Shown piece by piece: positions 8,193 to 15,531 of a stretch of DNA of 35,460 nucleotides (its first letter is position 1; the number at the start of each line of letters is the position of its first letter). The translations under genes were made by a program, and so were the position numbers. The notes below the pieces were generated by a model. That model saw only the letters and a program-made list of their open reading frames with translations, had not been told where the DNA came from and ran no database searches. This stretch comes from Pseudomonadota bacterium (GTDB lineage: Bacteria > Pseudomonadota > Gammaproteobacteria > Steroidobacterales > Steroidobacteraceae), in assembly GCA_023417315.1 (NCBI GenBank), contig JAEZFW010000039.1, forward strand, positions 1-35,460. Direction: 5' to 3'.

Positions 8193-9277
8193 CGTGTCGC
8201 TCCGACTGCGGAGATCCGATCGGTTGCGAATGGACGCACGTGCGCAGATTCGGGCAGCAGACCCGACTCTTCGAACCACTCGCACAGTGCGCGCAGCCCC
8301 TCGGCGACGCTCACACGCGCGCGCCATCCAGTGGCCGACCGAAAACTGCTCGTGTCGGACACGTAGTAGCGCTGGTCGCCGACACGCCATTCGCCCGTGG
8401 CGACCTGGAGCGAACCCCCCGTGATGCGCTCGACGTGCTCGATCAACTCGAGGACGCTCAGCGTGTTCTCAGGACCTCCGCCCATGTTGAAAGCGTGTCC
8501 GCTGAGCGCAGCCACATTGGTGCGCGCCAACTCGAAGGCATCGACGAGATCTTCGACGAACAGGACATCGCGCACTTGCTTGCCATCTCCGTAGACCGTC
8601 ACCGGCGCATCGGAGAGCGCACAGCGCATGAAGTGCGCGACCCAACCTTGATCCTCGTTGCCGTGCTGATGCGGGCCATAGATGCAGCTCATGCGCATCA
8701 CGACGGTTCTCAACCCGAAGCTCCTCGAGTAGTCGAGCACGTACTGATCCGCAGCGCCCTTGGAACACCCATAGGGACTGTGAAAATCCAGACGACGCGT
8801 GCTGCCGATCCCGTTCGAGCGCGTGCGCTCATCCGTCGGCACATAGCGGCTCCCGCGCGCCTGCACGATCACATCCGGCAAGCCGCCATAGACTTTGTTC
8901 GTCGACGAATAGAGGAGCGAGGGTTTCGAGGCGGAAGTCCGAATCGCTTCGAGCACGCTCAATGTGCCGCTCGCGTTCACATCGAAGTCCGCACGAGGAT
9001 CCGCAAGGCTCGTCGTGACCGCAACTTGAGCGGCGAAGTGGTACACGTGCTCGATACCGGTCATTGCGGCACGCACTACACTGGCATCGCACACGTCGCC
9101 GCGGACGAACTCCACGTTATCGGGGTAGTGGTCGCACAGCCATTCGATGTTGTCCTCGGACCCGGAGCGTGCAAGCGAGTCGAGGATGCGAACGTGCCTC
9201 CCTGCGCTTGCGAGTCGTTTCGCAACGTTGGTGCCGACGAAGCCTGCGCCGCCGGTGATCAGAGTGCTTCGAGACAT
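8189..9277 (-). CDS. SDR nucleotide-sugar epimerase, CDP-paratose 2-epimerase-like
   Basis: The product is a 362-aa extended SDR. The NAD-binding TGGAGFVG is at 8-15, a catalytic Ser/Thr lies in LLYSSTNKVYG, and the catalytic Tyr169/Lys173 are in SPYGCSK. The segment MSCIYGPHQHGNEDQGWVAHF (about 196-216; IYGPHQHGNEDQGW is diagnostic) is typical of CDP-paratose (CDP-tyvelose) 2-epimerases, which invert C2 through a 2-keto intermediate. No CDP-glucose pathway genes (RfbF/RfbG/RfbH) are nearby, so the true substrate is probably another nucleotide sugar needing C2 inversion. The ribosome-binding site AGGAG lies before the ATG. There is a 32-bp gap to the preceding SDR gene and a 4-bp overlap with the next gene. 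Annotate as epimerase, substrate unknown. Confidence 0.88.
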   Translation of the reverse strand: MSRSTLITGGAGFVGTNVAKRLASAGRHVRILDSLARSGSEDNIEWLCDHYPDNVEFVRGDVCDASVVRAAMTGIEHVYHFAAQVAVTTSLADPRADFDVNASGTLSVLEAIRTSASKPSLLYSSTNKVYGGLPDVIVQARGSRYVPTDERTRSNGIGSTRRLDFHSPYGCSKGAADQYVLDYSRSFGLRTVVMRMSCIYGPHQHGNEDQGWVAHFMRCALSDAPVTVYGDGKQVRDVLFVEDLVDAFELARTNVAALSGHAFNMGGGPENTLSVLELIEHVERITGGSLQVATGEWRVGDQRYYVSDTSSFRSATGWRARVSVAEGLRALCEWFEESGLLPESAHVRPFATDRISAVGATR

Positions 9278-9309
9278 TGAACGTTCTCCTGCTTACTCGC
9301 CCGCGGCGT

Positions 9310-10434
9310 TCACAGCGTCAAGCCGCGGCGATCGAGCTCCGACGCGGCGTGCAGGAAGTTATCTGCCGCGGATGTCTGCGCCAGCCACTCGGACAACTCG
9401 AGGAGCCCCTCCTCGAACTTCACGCGCGGTTCATACTTGAGCAAGCGCCGTGCTTTCTCGATGTCTGCGAAGCAGTGACGAATGTCACCAATGCGGTACT
9501 TCGCTGTCACGACTGGATCGACCGACGCGCTCAGCGCACCGCTGATGCTGCGAGCGACATCGAGGACTGAGCGAGGTTCGCCGGAGCCGATGTTGAAGAC
9601 TTCTCCTGTCGCCTCTGTCGTCAGCGCGAGTCGGCACGCTTGCGCGATGTCCCAGACGCTGACGAAGTCGCGTCGCTGGAGTCCATCCTCGAAGATCAAG
9701 GGCGCGTTCCCGTTCAGGATGCGGGATGCAAAAATCGCGAGCACTCCCGTGTACGGGTTCGAGAGCGACTGATGCGGACCGTAGACATTAAAGAACCGCA
9801 GGGCGACCGTCGGGATCTGGTAAGCCGCGCCAAACATGAGGCAGAGCTGCTCTTGATCGAGCTTCGAGAGCGCGTACACGGACGACGGTGCGGTGTGCTT
9901 CGTCTCCGGCGTTGGCATGGGCTCGAGCACCTCATCGCCCTCGCGCAGATCCCACTCTGCCCGACTCAACTGCTCGCGCGCCCGTGGCCGAGGCTCGCGA
10001 GTCTCTCCCTTGGCGCGATAGAGCCCTTCGCCGTACACACTCATGCTCGAGGCAACCACGAGACGCTGGACCGGCTGCTTCATGAGCTCTTCGAGCAGAA
10101 TCGCCGTGCCGCGATTGTTCACATCCGTGTAATGCTCGATCTCATACATGCTTTGGCCCACGCCGACGGCCGCGGCGAAGTGATACACATGCGTAATGCC
10201 AACGAGCGCCTTTCTCAGCGCATCGCGGTCGCGAATGTCGGCGTTGTGCCGATCGATGCCCGGATGCAGGTATGAGGGCCAATCCGCATCTGCACCGTGG
10301 ACCTGCGGCTTCAGGGCATCCAGCACCCGTACGGTGTAACCGCGCTCAACGAGCGTGTTTGCAAGGTGCGAACCGATGAACCCAGCGCCCCCCGTGATCA
10401 AGATGCGCGTGCCGCGATCGATCCAGGCGCTCAT
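9310..10434 (-). CDS. SDR nucleotide-sugar epimerase, dTDP-L-rhamnose 4-epimerase-like
   Basis: The product is a 374-aa extended SDR. ILITGGAGFIGSHLA is at 11-25, the catalytic pair is Tyr187/Lys191 in PSSVYALSKLDQEQ, and there is a long insertion (about 135-182) rich in charged residues that is characteristic of WbiB-type dTDP-L-rhamnose 4-epimerases. ALRFFNVYGPHQSLSNPYTG is the substrate-binding loop. The reaction expected from the family is C4 inversion of a dTDP-6-deoxyhexose. However, rmlBCD is not in the window, so either rhamnose is made elsewhere or the substrate differs. The start overlaps the stop of the UXS-like gene by 4 bp, making it the second gene of the leftward operon. Confidence 0.87.
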   Translation of the reverse strand: MSAWIDRGTRILITGGAGFIGSHLANTLVERGYTVRVLDALKPQVHGADADWPSYLHPGIDRHNADIRDRDALRKALVGITHVYHFAAAVGVGQSMYEIEHYTDVNNRGTAILLEELMKQPVQRLVVASSMSVYGEGLYRAKGETREPRPRAREQLSRAEWDLREGDEVLEPMPTPETKHTAPSSVYALSKLDQEQLCLMFGAAYQIPTVALRFFNVYGPHQSLSNPYTGVLAIFASRILNGNAPLIFEDGLQRRDFVSVWDIAQACRLALTTEATGEVFNIGSGEPRSVLDVARSISGALSASVDPVVTAKYRIGDIRHCFADIEKARRLLKYEPRVKFEEGLLELSEWLAQTSAADNFLHAASELDRRGLTL

Positions 10435-11522
10435 AGCGCATTAGCTCCGGCCAGACGCGCGCCGACCGCCGGTGCGCGTTGAGGATTCGGCATCAAGGTC
10501 TCATCTCCTGCTTGCATGCGCCGATCGACCTCGCGAATGGTCATGATCAGTCCCGCTTCCAGGCTTGTCGTGGGCTGCCAGCCGAGCGCGCTTTGAGCGA
10601 GTGAGATGTCAGGCCGTCGACGCGGCGGATCGTCCTTTGGTAAGGCTTGCGTGACGATCTTCGACTTCGATCCCGTGAGCTCGATGACGAGCTCGGCGAG
10701 CTCGAGCACGGCGATCTCCTCCGGATTGCCTAGATTGACAGGACCGCTGAACTGGTTCGCGACATCCATGAGGCGCATGATTCCCTCGAGCAGATCATCC
10801 ACGTAACAAAACGAGCGAGTCTGCGTACCCTCGCCATAGACAGTGATCGGCTGGTCCGCCAGCGCTTGCACGATGAAATTGATGACGACGCGCCCGTCCT
10901 GCAAACGCATCCCTGGCCCATAGGTATTGAAAATGCGAGCGATACGTACCGGAACGCCGTACTCCTGCTGATAGATGAAGCACAGCGTCTCCGCGCAACG
11001 CTTGCCCTCGTCATAACATGCGCGTGGCCCCACCGTGTTGACGTGCCCCCAGTACTTCTCCGTCTGCGGATGAATCGTGGGATGGCCATAGATCTCGCTA
11101 GTCGAAGCCTGAAAGATCCGCGTGCTGTAAATGCGAGCCAGGCGCAGGAGATTGTCCATGCCTCGTACGCTCGTGAACAACGTGTCGAGCGGGCTGCGCT
11201 GATAGTGGATGGGAGATGCTGCGCACGCGAGGTTATAGATCGCACTCGGGTGCCCGATCTCCTGCTCTCCGAGCGCGCTCACGTCTCGGTGGAGCAGCTC
11301 GAAGCGCGGATGCGGCAGCAGATGAGCAATCGCCTCGATCGTGCTGGTGCAGAAGTTATCGACGCAGATCACCCGCTCGCCCTGCTCGAGCAAGCGTACG
11401 CATAAATGTGAGCCTATAAATCCGGCGCCGCCGCACACGACAACGGGCCGCTGCAGCGATTCCAAACGCTGTGCTCGCGCTTTGCCGTTTCCCCTACCGT
11501 TGCCCTTCTCTGCCGTACTCAC
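10431..11522 (-). CDS. UDP-glucuronate decarboxylase-like SDR (UXS family)
   Basis: The product is 363 aa from the GTG at 11522, chosen because AAGGAG sits 7 nt upstream; the open frame runs 14 codons further. NAD-binding CGGAGFIGSH is at about residues 30-39, the catalytic Tyr170/Lys174 are in RACYDEGKR, and STSEIYGHP and ARIFNTYGPGM are diagnostic of UXS and its relatives. Family members convert UDP-glucuronate to UDP-xylose with loss of CO2. The residues after TSEIYG and around YDEGKR fit UXS well. It is the first gene of the leftward operon, read from the control region shared with inositol-phosphate synthase. If functional as UXS, it makes UDP-xylose the likely donor for at least one of the six glycosyltransferases. 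Confidence 0.9.
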   Translation of the reverse strand: MSTAEKGNGRGNGKARAQRLESLQRPVVVCGGAGFIGSHLCVRLLEQGERVICVDNFCTSTIEAIAHLLPHPRFELLHRDVSALGEQEIGHPSAIYNLACAASPIHYQRSPLDTLFTSVRGMDNLLRLARIYSTRIFQASTSEIYGHPTIHPQTEKYWGHVNTVGPRACYDEGKRCAETLCFIYQQEYGVPVRIARIFNTYGPGMRLQDGRVVINFIVQALADQPITVYGEGTQTRSFCYVDDLLEGIMRLMDVANQFSGPVNLGNPEEIAVLELAELVIELTGSKSKIVTQALPKDDPPRRRPDISLAQSALGWQPTTSLEAGLIMTIREVDRRMQAGDETLMPNPQRAPAVGARLAGANAL

Positions 11523-11859
11523 ACTGCTCTCCTTCGGTGAGCCTCGACTGACGAGAGACAGCACCTTTGTCGATGACGAGCGAGCTCACGCATCTGCGGT
11601 CGCGAGAGGTAAGTAGCAACAACCGTGCCGTGGTTGTTGCGTCGCCGGATGTCTTACGTGAGAGGTCCAGGCAAAGGTACAAACCTTTTATCTATGTCGA
11701 GCGAACGACATCGACCGGGCAAAAAAGTTACACGCTTCAGCATGCGTTACACGTTTGTCTACGACCGCGAGGAACTCAGAATCTTCTGGCGTCGCAACGT
11801 TTGTACGTTTGCATGCTTCGTGCATGAGAGCCCTTGCGTTGCTCTGAAGGAGAGATGTT
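11523..11859. promoter_or_regulatory. divergent control region of the glycan cluster
   Basis: This 337-bp gap lies between two divergent operons and is less GC-rich than its surroundings. It holds a perfect 9-bp dyad (11616-11624 with 11632-11640), a direct repeat GTTACACG at 11727-11734 and 11746-11753 (19 bp apart, about two helical turns), a dyad AACGT-TTGT-ACGTT near 11798-11811 and a CATGC/GCATG dyad near 11813-11826. A/T-rich stretches around 11680-11695 could hold -10 boxes, but I cannot assign one firmly. Small open frames here lack coding features. Both operons must start in this stretch. Confidence 0.6.
11616..11640. promoter_or_regulatory. perfect 9-bp dyad, operator or attenuator candidate
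   Basis: GCAACAACC at 11616-11624 is followed by a 7-nt loop and then GGTTGTTGC at 11632-11640. It lies about 95 bp upstream of the leftward operon's GTG start and about 220 bp upstream of the rightward TTG start. No T-run follows on either strand, so an operator or 5'-leader hairpin is more likely than a terminator. Confidence 0.5.
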
Positions 11860-13005
11860 TTGAACTCAAATACTGTGCGCGTCGGCATCGTCGGCGCAGG
11901 GAACTGTGCCTCGTCGCTCGTGCAAGGACTGACGTACTATCGCGACGCGCCTGCCGATGAGGCAATCCCCGGACTGATGAATCCCGTGATCGACCGCTAC
12001 CATGTTTCCGACGTCGAGATTTCCGCCGCTTTCGATATCAATGCGCGCAAAGTCGGCCGCGATGTTTCGGAAGCGCTGCTTGCGGAGCCGAACAACACAC
12101 GCATCTTCGCGCAAGTGCCGCACCTCGGCGTGAACGTCGAGCGCGGGCGCACCCTCGATGGTTTAGGGCTGTACCTCAAGGACGACATCGAAGAGTCCTC
12201 GACGCCCGAAGCGAACGTGACCGAAGTGCTGCGCAAGTCGCGAACCGATGTGCTTGTGTCATATCTACCCGTTGGCTCGCAGCGCGCGACGGAGTGGTAT
12301 GCACTGCGCGCGCTCGAAGCGGGATGCGCGTTCGTCAATTGCATTCCGGTGTTCATCGCATCCGACGCCGATTGGCGCCGCCGCTTCGAGCAGGCGCGAC
12401 TGCCGCTCATTGGAGATGACATCAAGAGCCAGGTCGGCGCGACGATCGTGCACCGTGTGCTCGCGGGCTTGTTTCGCGATCGCGGCGTCAAGCTGGACCG
12501 CACGTACCAGCTCAACTTCGGCGGCAACTCGGACTTCAAGAACATGCTCGAGCGCGAGCGGCTGATTTCGAAGAAGCTTTCCAAGACGCGCTCGGTCACG
12601 AGCCAGGTCGATGTCTCCGCGCCGAACATTCACGTCGGTCCGAGCGATCACGTCGAATGGCTCTCGGATCGCAAGTGGGCCTACATCCGCCTCGAGGGCA
12701 CAGGCTTCGGCGGCTCGCCACTCAACGTCGAGCTGAAGCTCGAAGTATGGGATTCGCCGAATTCCGCCGGAGTCGTCATCGACGCCGTGCGCTGCGCGAA
12801 GCTGGCGCTCGATCGAGGGTTGGGCGGCGCGATCGTTGGGCCCTCGAGCTATTTCATGAAATCGCCGCCGCAACAGTTCCCGGATCACATCGCCCGCGAG
12901 ATGACGCTGCAGTTCATCGAGGATGAGACGACCGAGCGGAGCACCCCGAACCTTGATCACACAATTCGTGCTCGCACGTCACGCCACGTGCGCGCAAATG
13001 GATGA
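11860..13005 (+). CDS. ino1: inositol-3-phosphate synthase (archaeal/actinobacterial type)
   Basis: The product is 381 aa. It converts glucose 6-phosphate to 1L-myo-inositol 3-phosphate using bound NAD. The N-terminal Rossmann motif VGIVGAGNCASSLVQG, the blocks VSYLPVGSQ and IGDDIKSQVGATIVHR, and NFGGNSDFKNM are the conserved NAD- and substrate-binding segments of the short, about 360-aa class. The start is a TTG at 11860: AAGGAG lies 7 nt upstream, whereas the ATG at 11855 reads only two codons before a stop. A GTG at 11875 is an alternative. It is the first gene of the rightward operon and overlaps the phosphatase gene. The enzyme is uncommon in Pseudomonadota and here is clearly tied to glycan genes, suggesting inositol is a building block or acceptor. 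Confidence 0.93.
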   Translation: MNSNTVRVGIVGAGNCASSLVQGLTYYRDAPADEAIPGLMNPVIDRYHVSDVEISAAFDINARKVGRDVSEALLAEPNNTRIFAQVPHLGVNVERGRTLDGLGLYLKDDIEESSTPEANVTEVLRKSRTDVLVSYLPVGSQRATEWYALRALEAGCAFVNCIPVFIASDADWRRRFEQARLPLIGDDIKSQVGATIVHRVLAGLFRDRGVKLDRTYQLNFGGNSDFKNMLERERLISKKLSKTRSVTSQVDVSAPNIHVGPSDHVEWLSDRKWAYIRLEGTGFGGSPLNVELKLEVWDSPNSAGVVIDAVRCAKLALDRGLGGAIVGPSSYFMKSPPQQFPDHIAREMTLQFIEDETTERSTPNLDHTIRARTSRHVRANG

Positions 13006-13555
13006 GATGTTGTTCGGCCGCGCCCTCGACGCTTCGCTTGACGACTTCGGTCGACGGCAGGCGCGAGCGCTGGCGGAGCACCTCGCCTCGCGCCACTTCG
13101 CACCGGTGGTTCACTCGAGCCCACGGCGTCGAACACGCGAGACGGCCGAGATCATCGCCCATGCGATCGATGCGGACGTCCGCACCGCCGCGCAGATCGA
13201 CGAGATCGACTTCGGTCGCTGGTCGGGACGCTCCTTCCGCGAGCTCGATACCGATCGGAGTTGGCGCGAATGGAACGAGCATCGCGATGTTGCGAGCACC
13301 CCTGCGGGCGAAACGATCGCATCGGTGCAGGCTCGAGCGATGCATTTGCTTCATCGGCTCGCAGCCGAGCAGCCCGCTCGAGAAGTGCTGCTCGTCACGC
13401 ACAGCGAGATCATTCGCAGCATCGTCATGCACTGTCTGGGCATGCCCGCCGATTGCTACGATCGAATTGCTATCGATCCCGCTTCGATCACCACGGTTCG
13501 TTTGAGCCTCGGCACGATGCGCATCGAAGCCATGAACGAGCGCGTGCCCGCGTGA
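12923..13555 (+). CDS. histidine phosphatase superfamily protein
   Basis: The product is about 200-210 aa. The catalytic motif is LARHATC, with Ala in place of the common Gly of RHG. The second half has the usual LLVTHSEIIRS, supplying the second active-site His, and SSPRRRTRETAEIIA, which fits the 'S-x-R-x-R-x-x-E-T-A' block. Members are phosphoglycerate mutase-like phosphatases with a phosphohistidine intermediate. The frame opens at ATG 12923, 83 bp inside the end of ino1, but a TTG at 12953 (giving ITQFVLARHA) would place the motif at the usual distance from the N-terminus and may be the true start. Its position immediately after ino1 suggests it removes the phosphate from inositol phosphate, or from a later sugar phosphate. 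That is inference. Confidence 0.85.
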   Translation: MRRPSGAPRTLITQFVLARHATCAQMDEMLFGRALDASLDDFGRRQARALAEHLASRHFAPVVHSSPRRRTRETAEIIAHAIDADVRTAAQIDEIDFGRWSGRSFRELDTDRSWREWNEHRDVASTPAGETIASVQARAMHLLHRLAAEQPAREVLLVTHSEIIRSIVMHCLGMPADCYDRIAIDPASITTVRLSLGTMRIEAMNERVPA

Positions 13556-13562
13556 GATCGTC

Positions 13563-14684
13563 ATGAGAATCGTGGTGTTCGGACTCACGATCAGCTCCTC
13601 GTGGGGCAACGGTCACGCGACGCTCTGGCGCGGGCTCTGCAAGGGTCTCGCACGACTCGGGCATGAGCTGGTGTTCTTCGAGCGTGACGTACCCTACTAC
13701 GCACTCAATCGCGACTGGCATTCGCTGCCGTGCGGAGAGCTCGTCCTCTACGGAGAGTGGCAACATGTCCGCTCGAAGGTGCGTGAAGCCTTGACCCACG
13801 CAGATGTTGCGATCGTGACGTCCTATTGTCCGGACGCAGTTGCGGCGACCGACGAGATACTCGATGTGCCCGGCACGCTCGCGCTGTTCTACGATCTCGA
13901 CACCCCAGTGACCCTCTCGCAAGTGCGAGCGGGAGAAGGGGTTGCCTATTTGCCGCGCGATGCGCTCCGACATTTCGATTTGGTCTTGAGCTACACCGGC
14001 GGGACAGCGCTCGAGGAATTGCGAGACGTGCTCGGCGCGAGGCGCGTAGAGCCGCTATACGGGCATGTCGATCCGGACGTTCACTCGCTCGTCGCGCCAT
14101 GCGATCGCTATGTGGCGCATCTTTCTTATATGGGCACGTATGCGGCGGACCGTCAGGCCGCACTCGAACGCTTGTTCGTCGAGCCTGCGCGAGCTCGACC
14201 TCAGCAGAAATTTTTGATTGGCGGGGCGCAGTACCCCGATGACTTTCCTTGGTCCGAGAACGTCTTCTTCGTGCACCACCTGCCGCCTTCCGAGCACGCG
14301 GCGTTCTTCTGCTCATCGAAGCTCACTTTGAATGTCACGCGAGCAGCAATGGCCACGATGGGCTGGTGCCCGTCAGGACGCTTATTCGAGGCGGCTGCTT
14401 GCGAAGCCGCAGTTCTCTCGGACGACTGGGCTGGACTCGATGAGTTCTACACGCGCAGCGAAGAGATCTTCATCGCGCACGATACTCAAGAGGCTTTGCA
14501 GATTCTCGATCTGCCTGACGAGTCGATTCGACGCGTTGCGCGCGCAGCTCGAGAGCGTACGCTCGATGAGCATACCTGCCATCACCGTGCACGTACCTTG
14601 TGCGAGCTGATCGAAGACGCAGGCGCTCCGCGGGCGCAGCATCGAGCGAGCGCATACGCGATGAGCGCTGCAATCGGGAGTTGA
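13563..14684 (+). CDS. CgeB-type glycosyltransferase (copy 4)
   Basis: The product is 373 aa, starting MRIVVFGLTISSSWGNGHAT, clearly sister to the protein at 1644-2744 on the other arm of the cluster. Both share the YDLDTPVTLS/YDIDTPVTLS block, the LSYTGG/LSFSGG block, YMGTYxxDRQxALE, GAQYPxDxPW and a LFEAAAC C-terminal donor-binding segment. The C-terminal half carries WCPSGRLFEAAACEAAVLSD and WAGLDEFYTRSEEIFIA. It is soluble with no membrane segment, and lies 7 bp after the phosphatase gene. The pair therefore arose by duplication, with one copy kept in each operon. They probably use the same kind of donor on different acceptors, or the reverse. Confidence 0.86.
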   Translation: MRIVVFGLTISSSWGNGHATLWRGLCKGLARLGHELVFFERDVPYYALNRDWHSLPCGELVLYGEWQHVRSKVREALTHADVAIVTSYCPDAVAATDEILDVPGTLALFYDLDTPVTLSQVRAGEGVAYLPRDALRHFDLVLSYTGGTALEELRDVLGARRVEPLYGHVDPDVHSLVAPCDRYVAHLSYMGTYAADRQAALERLFVEPARARPQQKFLIGGAQYPDDFPWSENVFFVHHLPPSEHAAFFCSSKLTLNVTRAAMATMGWCPSGRLFEAAACEAAVLSDDWAGLDEFYTRSEEIFIAHDTQEALQILDLPDESIRRVARAARERTLDEHTCHHRARTLCELIEDAGAPRAQHRASAYAMSAAIGS

Positions 14685-14686
14685 AC

Positions 14687-15481
14687 ATGTGGGGCATCAT
14701 CCCTGCTGCCGGGCGCGGCAGCCGCATCCAACCGCTCGCATTCTCGAAAGAGCTGTTGCCGGTCGGCAGCCGCACGCTAAACGATGTCCAACGTCCGTGC
14801 GCGGTGAGCGAGTATCTCATCGAGCGACTCATTCGCGGCGGTGCCGATCGAATCTGCTTCGTGATCGGTGCCGGCAAGTCGGACATCCTCGAGTACTTCG
14901 GAGGGCAATTTGGCAGTGCCGATCTTGCCTACGTCGTGCAGCCGCAGCCGGCGGGGCTCTGTGATGCGATCTTTCGCGCACTTCCGCTCATCGCTCACGA
15001 CGAAACGGTCGCCGTCGGATTGCCCGATACGGTGTGGTTTCCGGACTCCGCGCTCTCCGCCCTGCCCGACGACGAGCTCTCATTTCTGCTCTTTCCTGTC
15101 GATCAACCCGAACGCTTCGATGCCGTCGCGTTAGATGAGCACGAGCGCGTCCTCGAAATCCGCGTCAAGCAACCGAATCCAGGCACGCATTGGATCTGGG
15201 GTGCATTCAAGATGCCCGGCTCGATTCTTCACGAGCTGCATGCCTTATGGCACGAGCGTCGATGCGGCGATGAATACTTCGGCACGCTCGTGAATGCCTA
15301 TCTCGCTCGTGGCGGTGCCGCGCGCGGCGTGAAGGCCGGCAGCGCCTACGTCGACGTCGGCACGTTGGATGGCTACCGAGCAGCGATGCTCATGCTGGCT
15401 CAACGAGAGGCAGCGGATAGCGGATCCGGGATAGCGAATAGACAGCGAGCTCCCTTGCCTGGCCTAGCGCCAACAGCCTAG
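14687..15481 (+). CDS. sugar-phosphate nucleotidyltransferase
   Basis: The product is 264 aa from the ATG at 14687, behind GGGAG at 6 nt; the frame is open further upstream but runs into the glycosyltransferase gene. The N-terminus MWGIIPAAGRGSRIQPL is the nucleotide-binding loop of RmlA/GalU-type enzymes, with AGRGSR instead of the usual GGxGTR. SKELLPVG follows, with the conserved Lys. VGLPDTVWF holds the metal-binding Asp. It activates a sugar 1-phosphate to an NDP-sugar; the base and sugar are unknown. The last ~25 residues (after LMLAQREAAD) are low-complexity, and the stop codon lies inside an intergenic-type repeat, so the C-terminus was probably altered by that repeat. It is followed two genes later by phosphopentomutase, which could supply pentose 1-phosphate. 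Confidence 0.85.
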   Translation: MWGIIPAAGRGSRIQPLAFSKELLPVGSRTLNDVQRPCAVSEYLIERLIRGGADRICFVIGAGKSDILEYFGGQFGSADLAYVVQPQPAGLCDAIFRALPLIAHDETVAVGLPDTVWFPDSALSALPDDELSFLLFPVDQPERFDAVALDEHERVLEIRVKQPNPGTHWIWGAFKMPGSILHELHALWHERRCGDEYFGTLVNAYLARGGAARGVKAGSAYVDVGTLDGYRAAMLMLAQREAADSGSGIANRQRAPLPGLAPTA

Positions 15482-15518
15482 GACCAACGGAAGTCCCGCG
15501 TGGACAGCCTACAGCCTT
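15409..15518. repeat. tandem-unit repeat element over a stop codon
   Basis: The 3' end of the nucleotidyltransferase gene contains near-repeats of a GGATAGCG unit (about 15415-15440). An arm AACAGCCTAGG follows at about 15472-15482, in which TAG (15479-15481) is the stop codon, and then ACAGCCTACAGCCT at 15504-15517 just before the ribosome-binding site of the next gene. The CAGCCTA units match those in the elements at 18591-18720 and 19920-20024. This is a less symmetrical copy. Confidence 0.6.
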
Positions 15519-15531
15519 GAAGGAAGGACTC

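Noticed and set aside
7832..9280. A 482-codon open frame on the + strand, opposite the SDR and MDR genes.
   Set aside because: It is the antisense of two clearly homologous genes. GC-rich DNA leaves long stop-free antisense frames, and the product has no recognisable domains and is rich in Arg, His and Pro.
11567..11827. A small + strand open frame in the divergent control region.
   Set aside because: No ribosome-binding site, no recognisable motif, and it covers several dyads expected of a promoter region.
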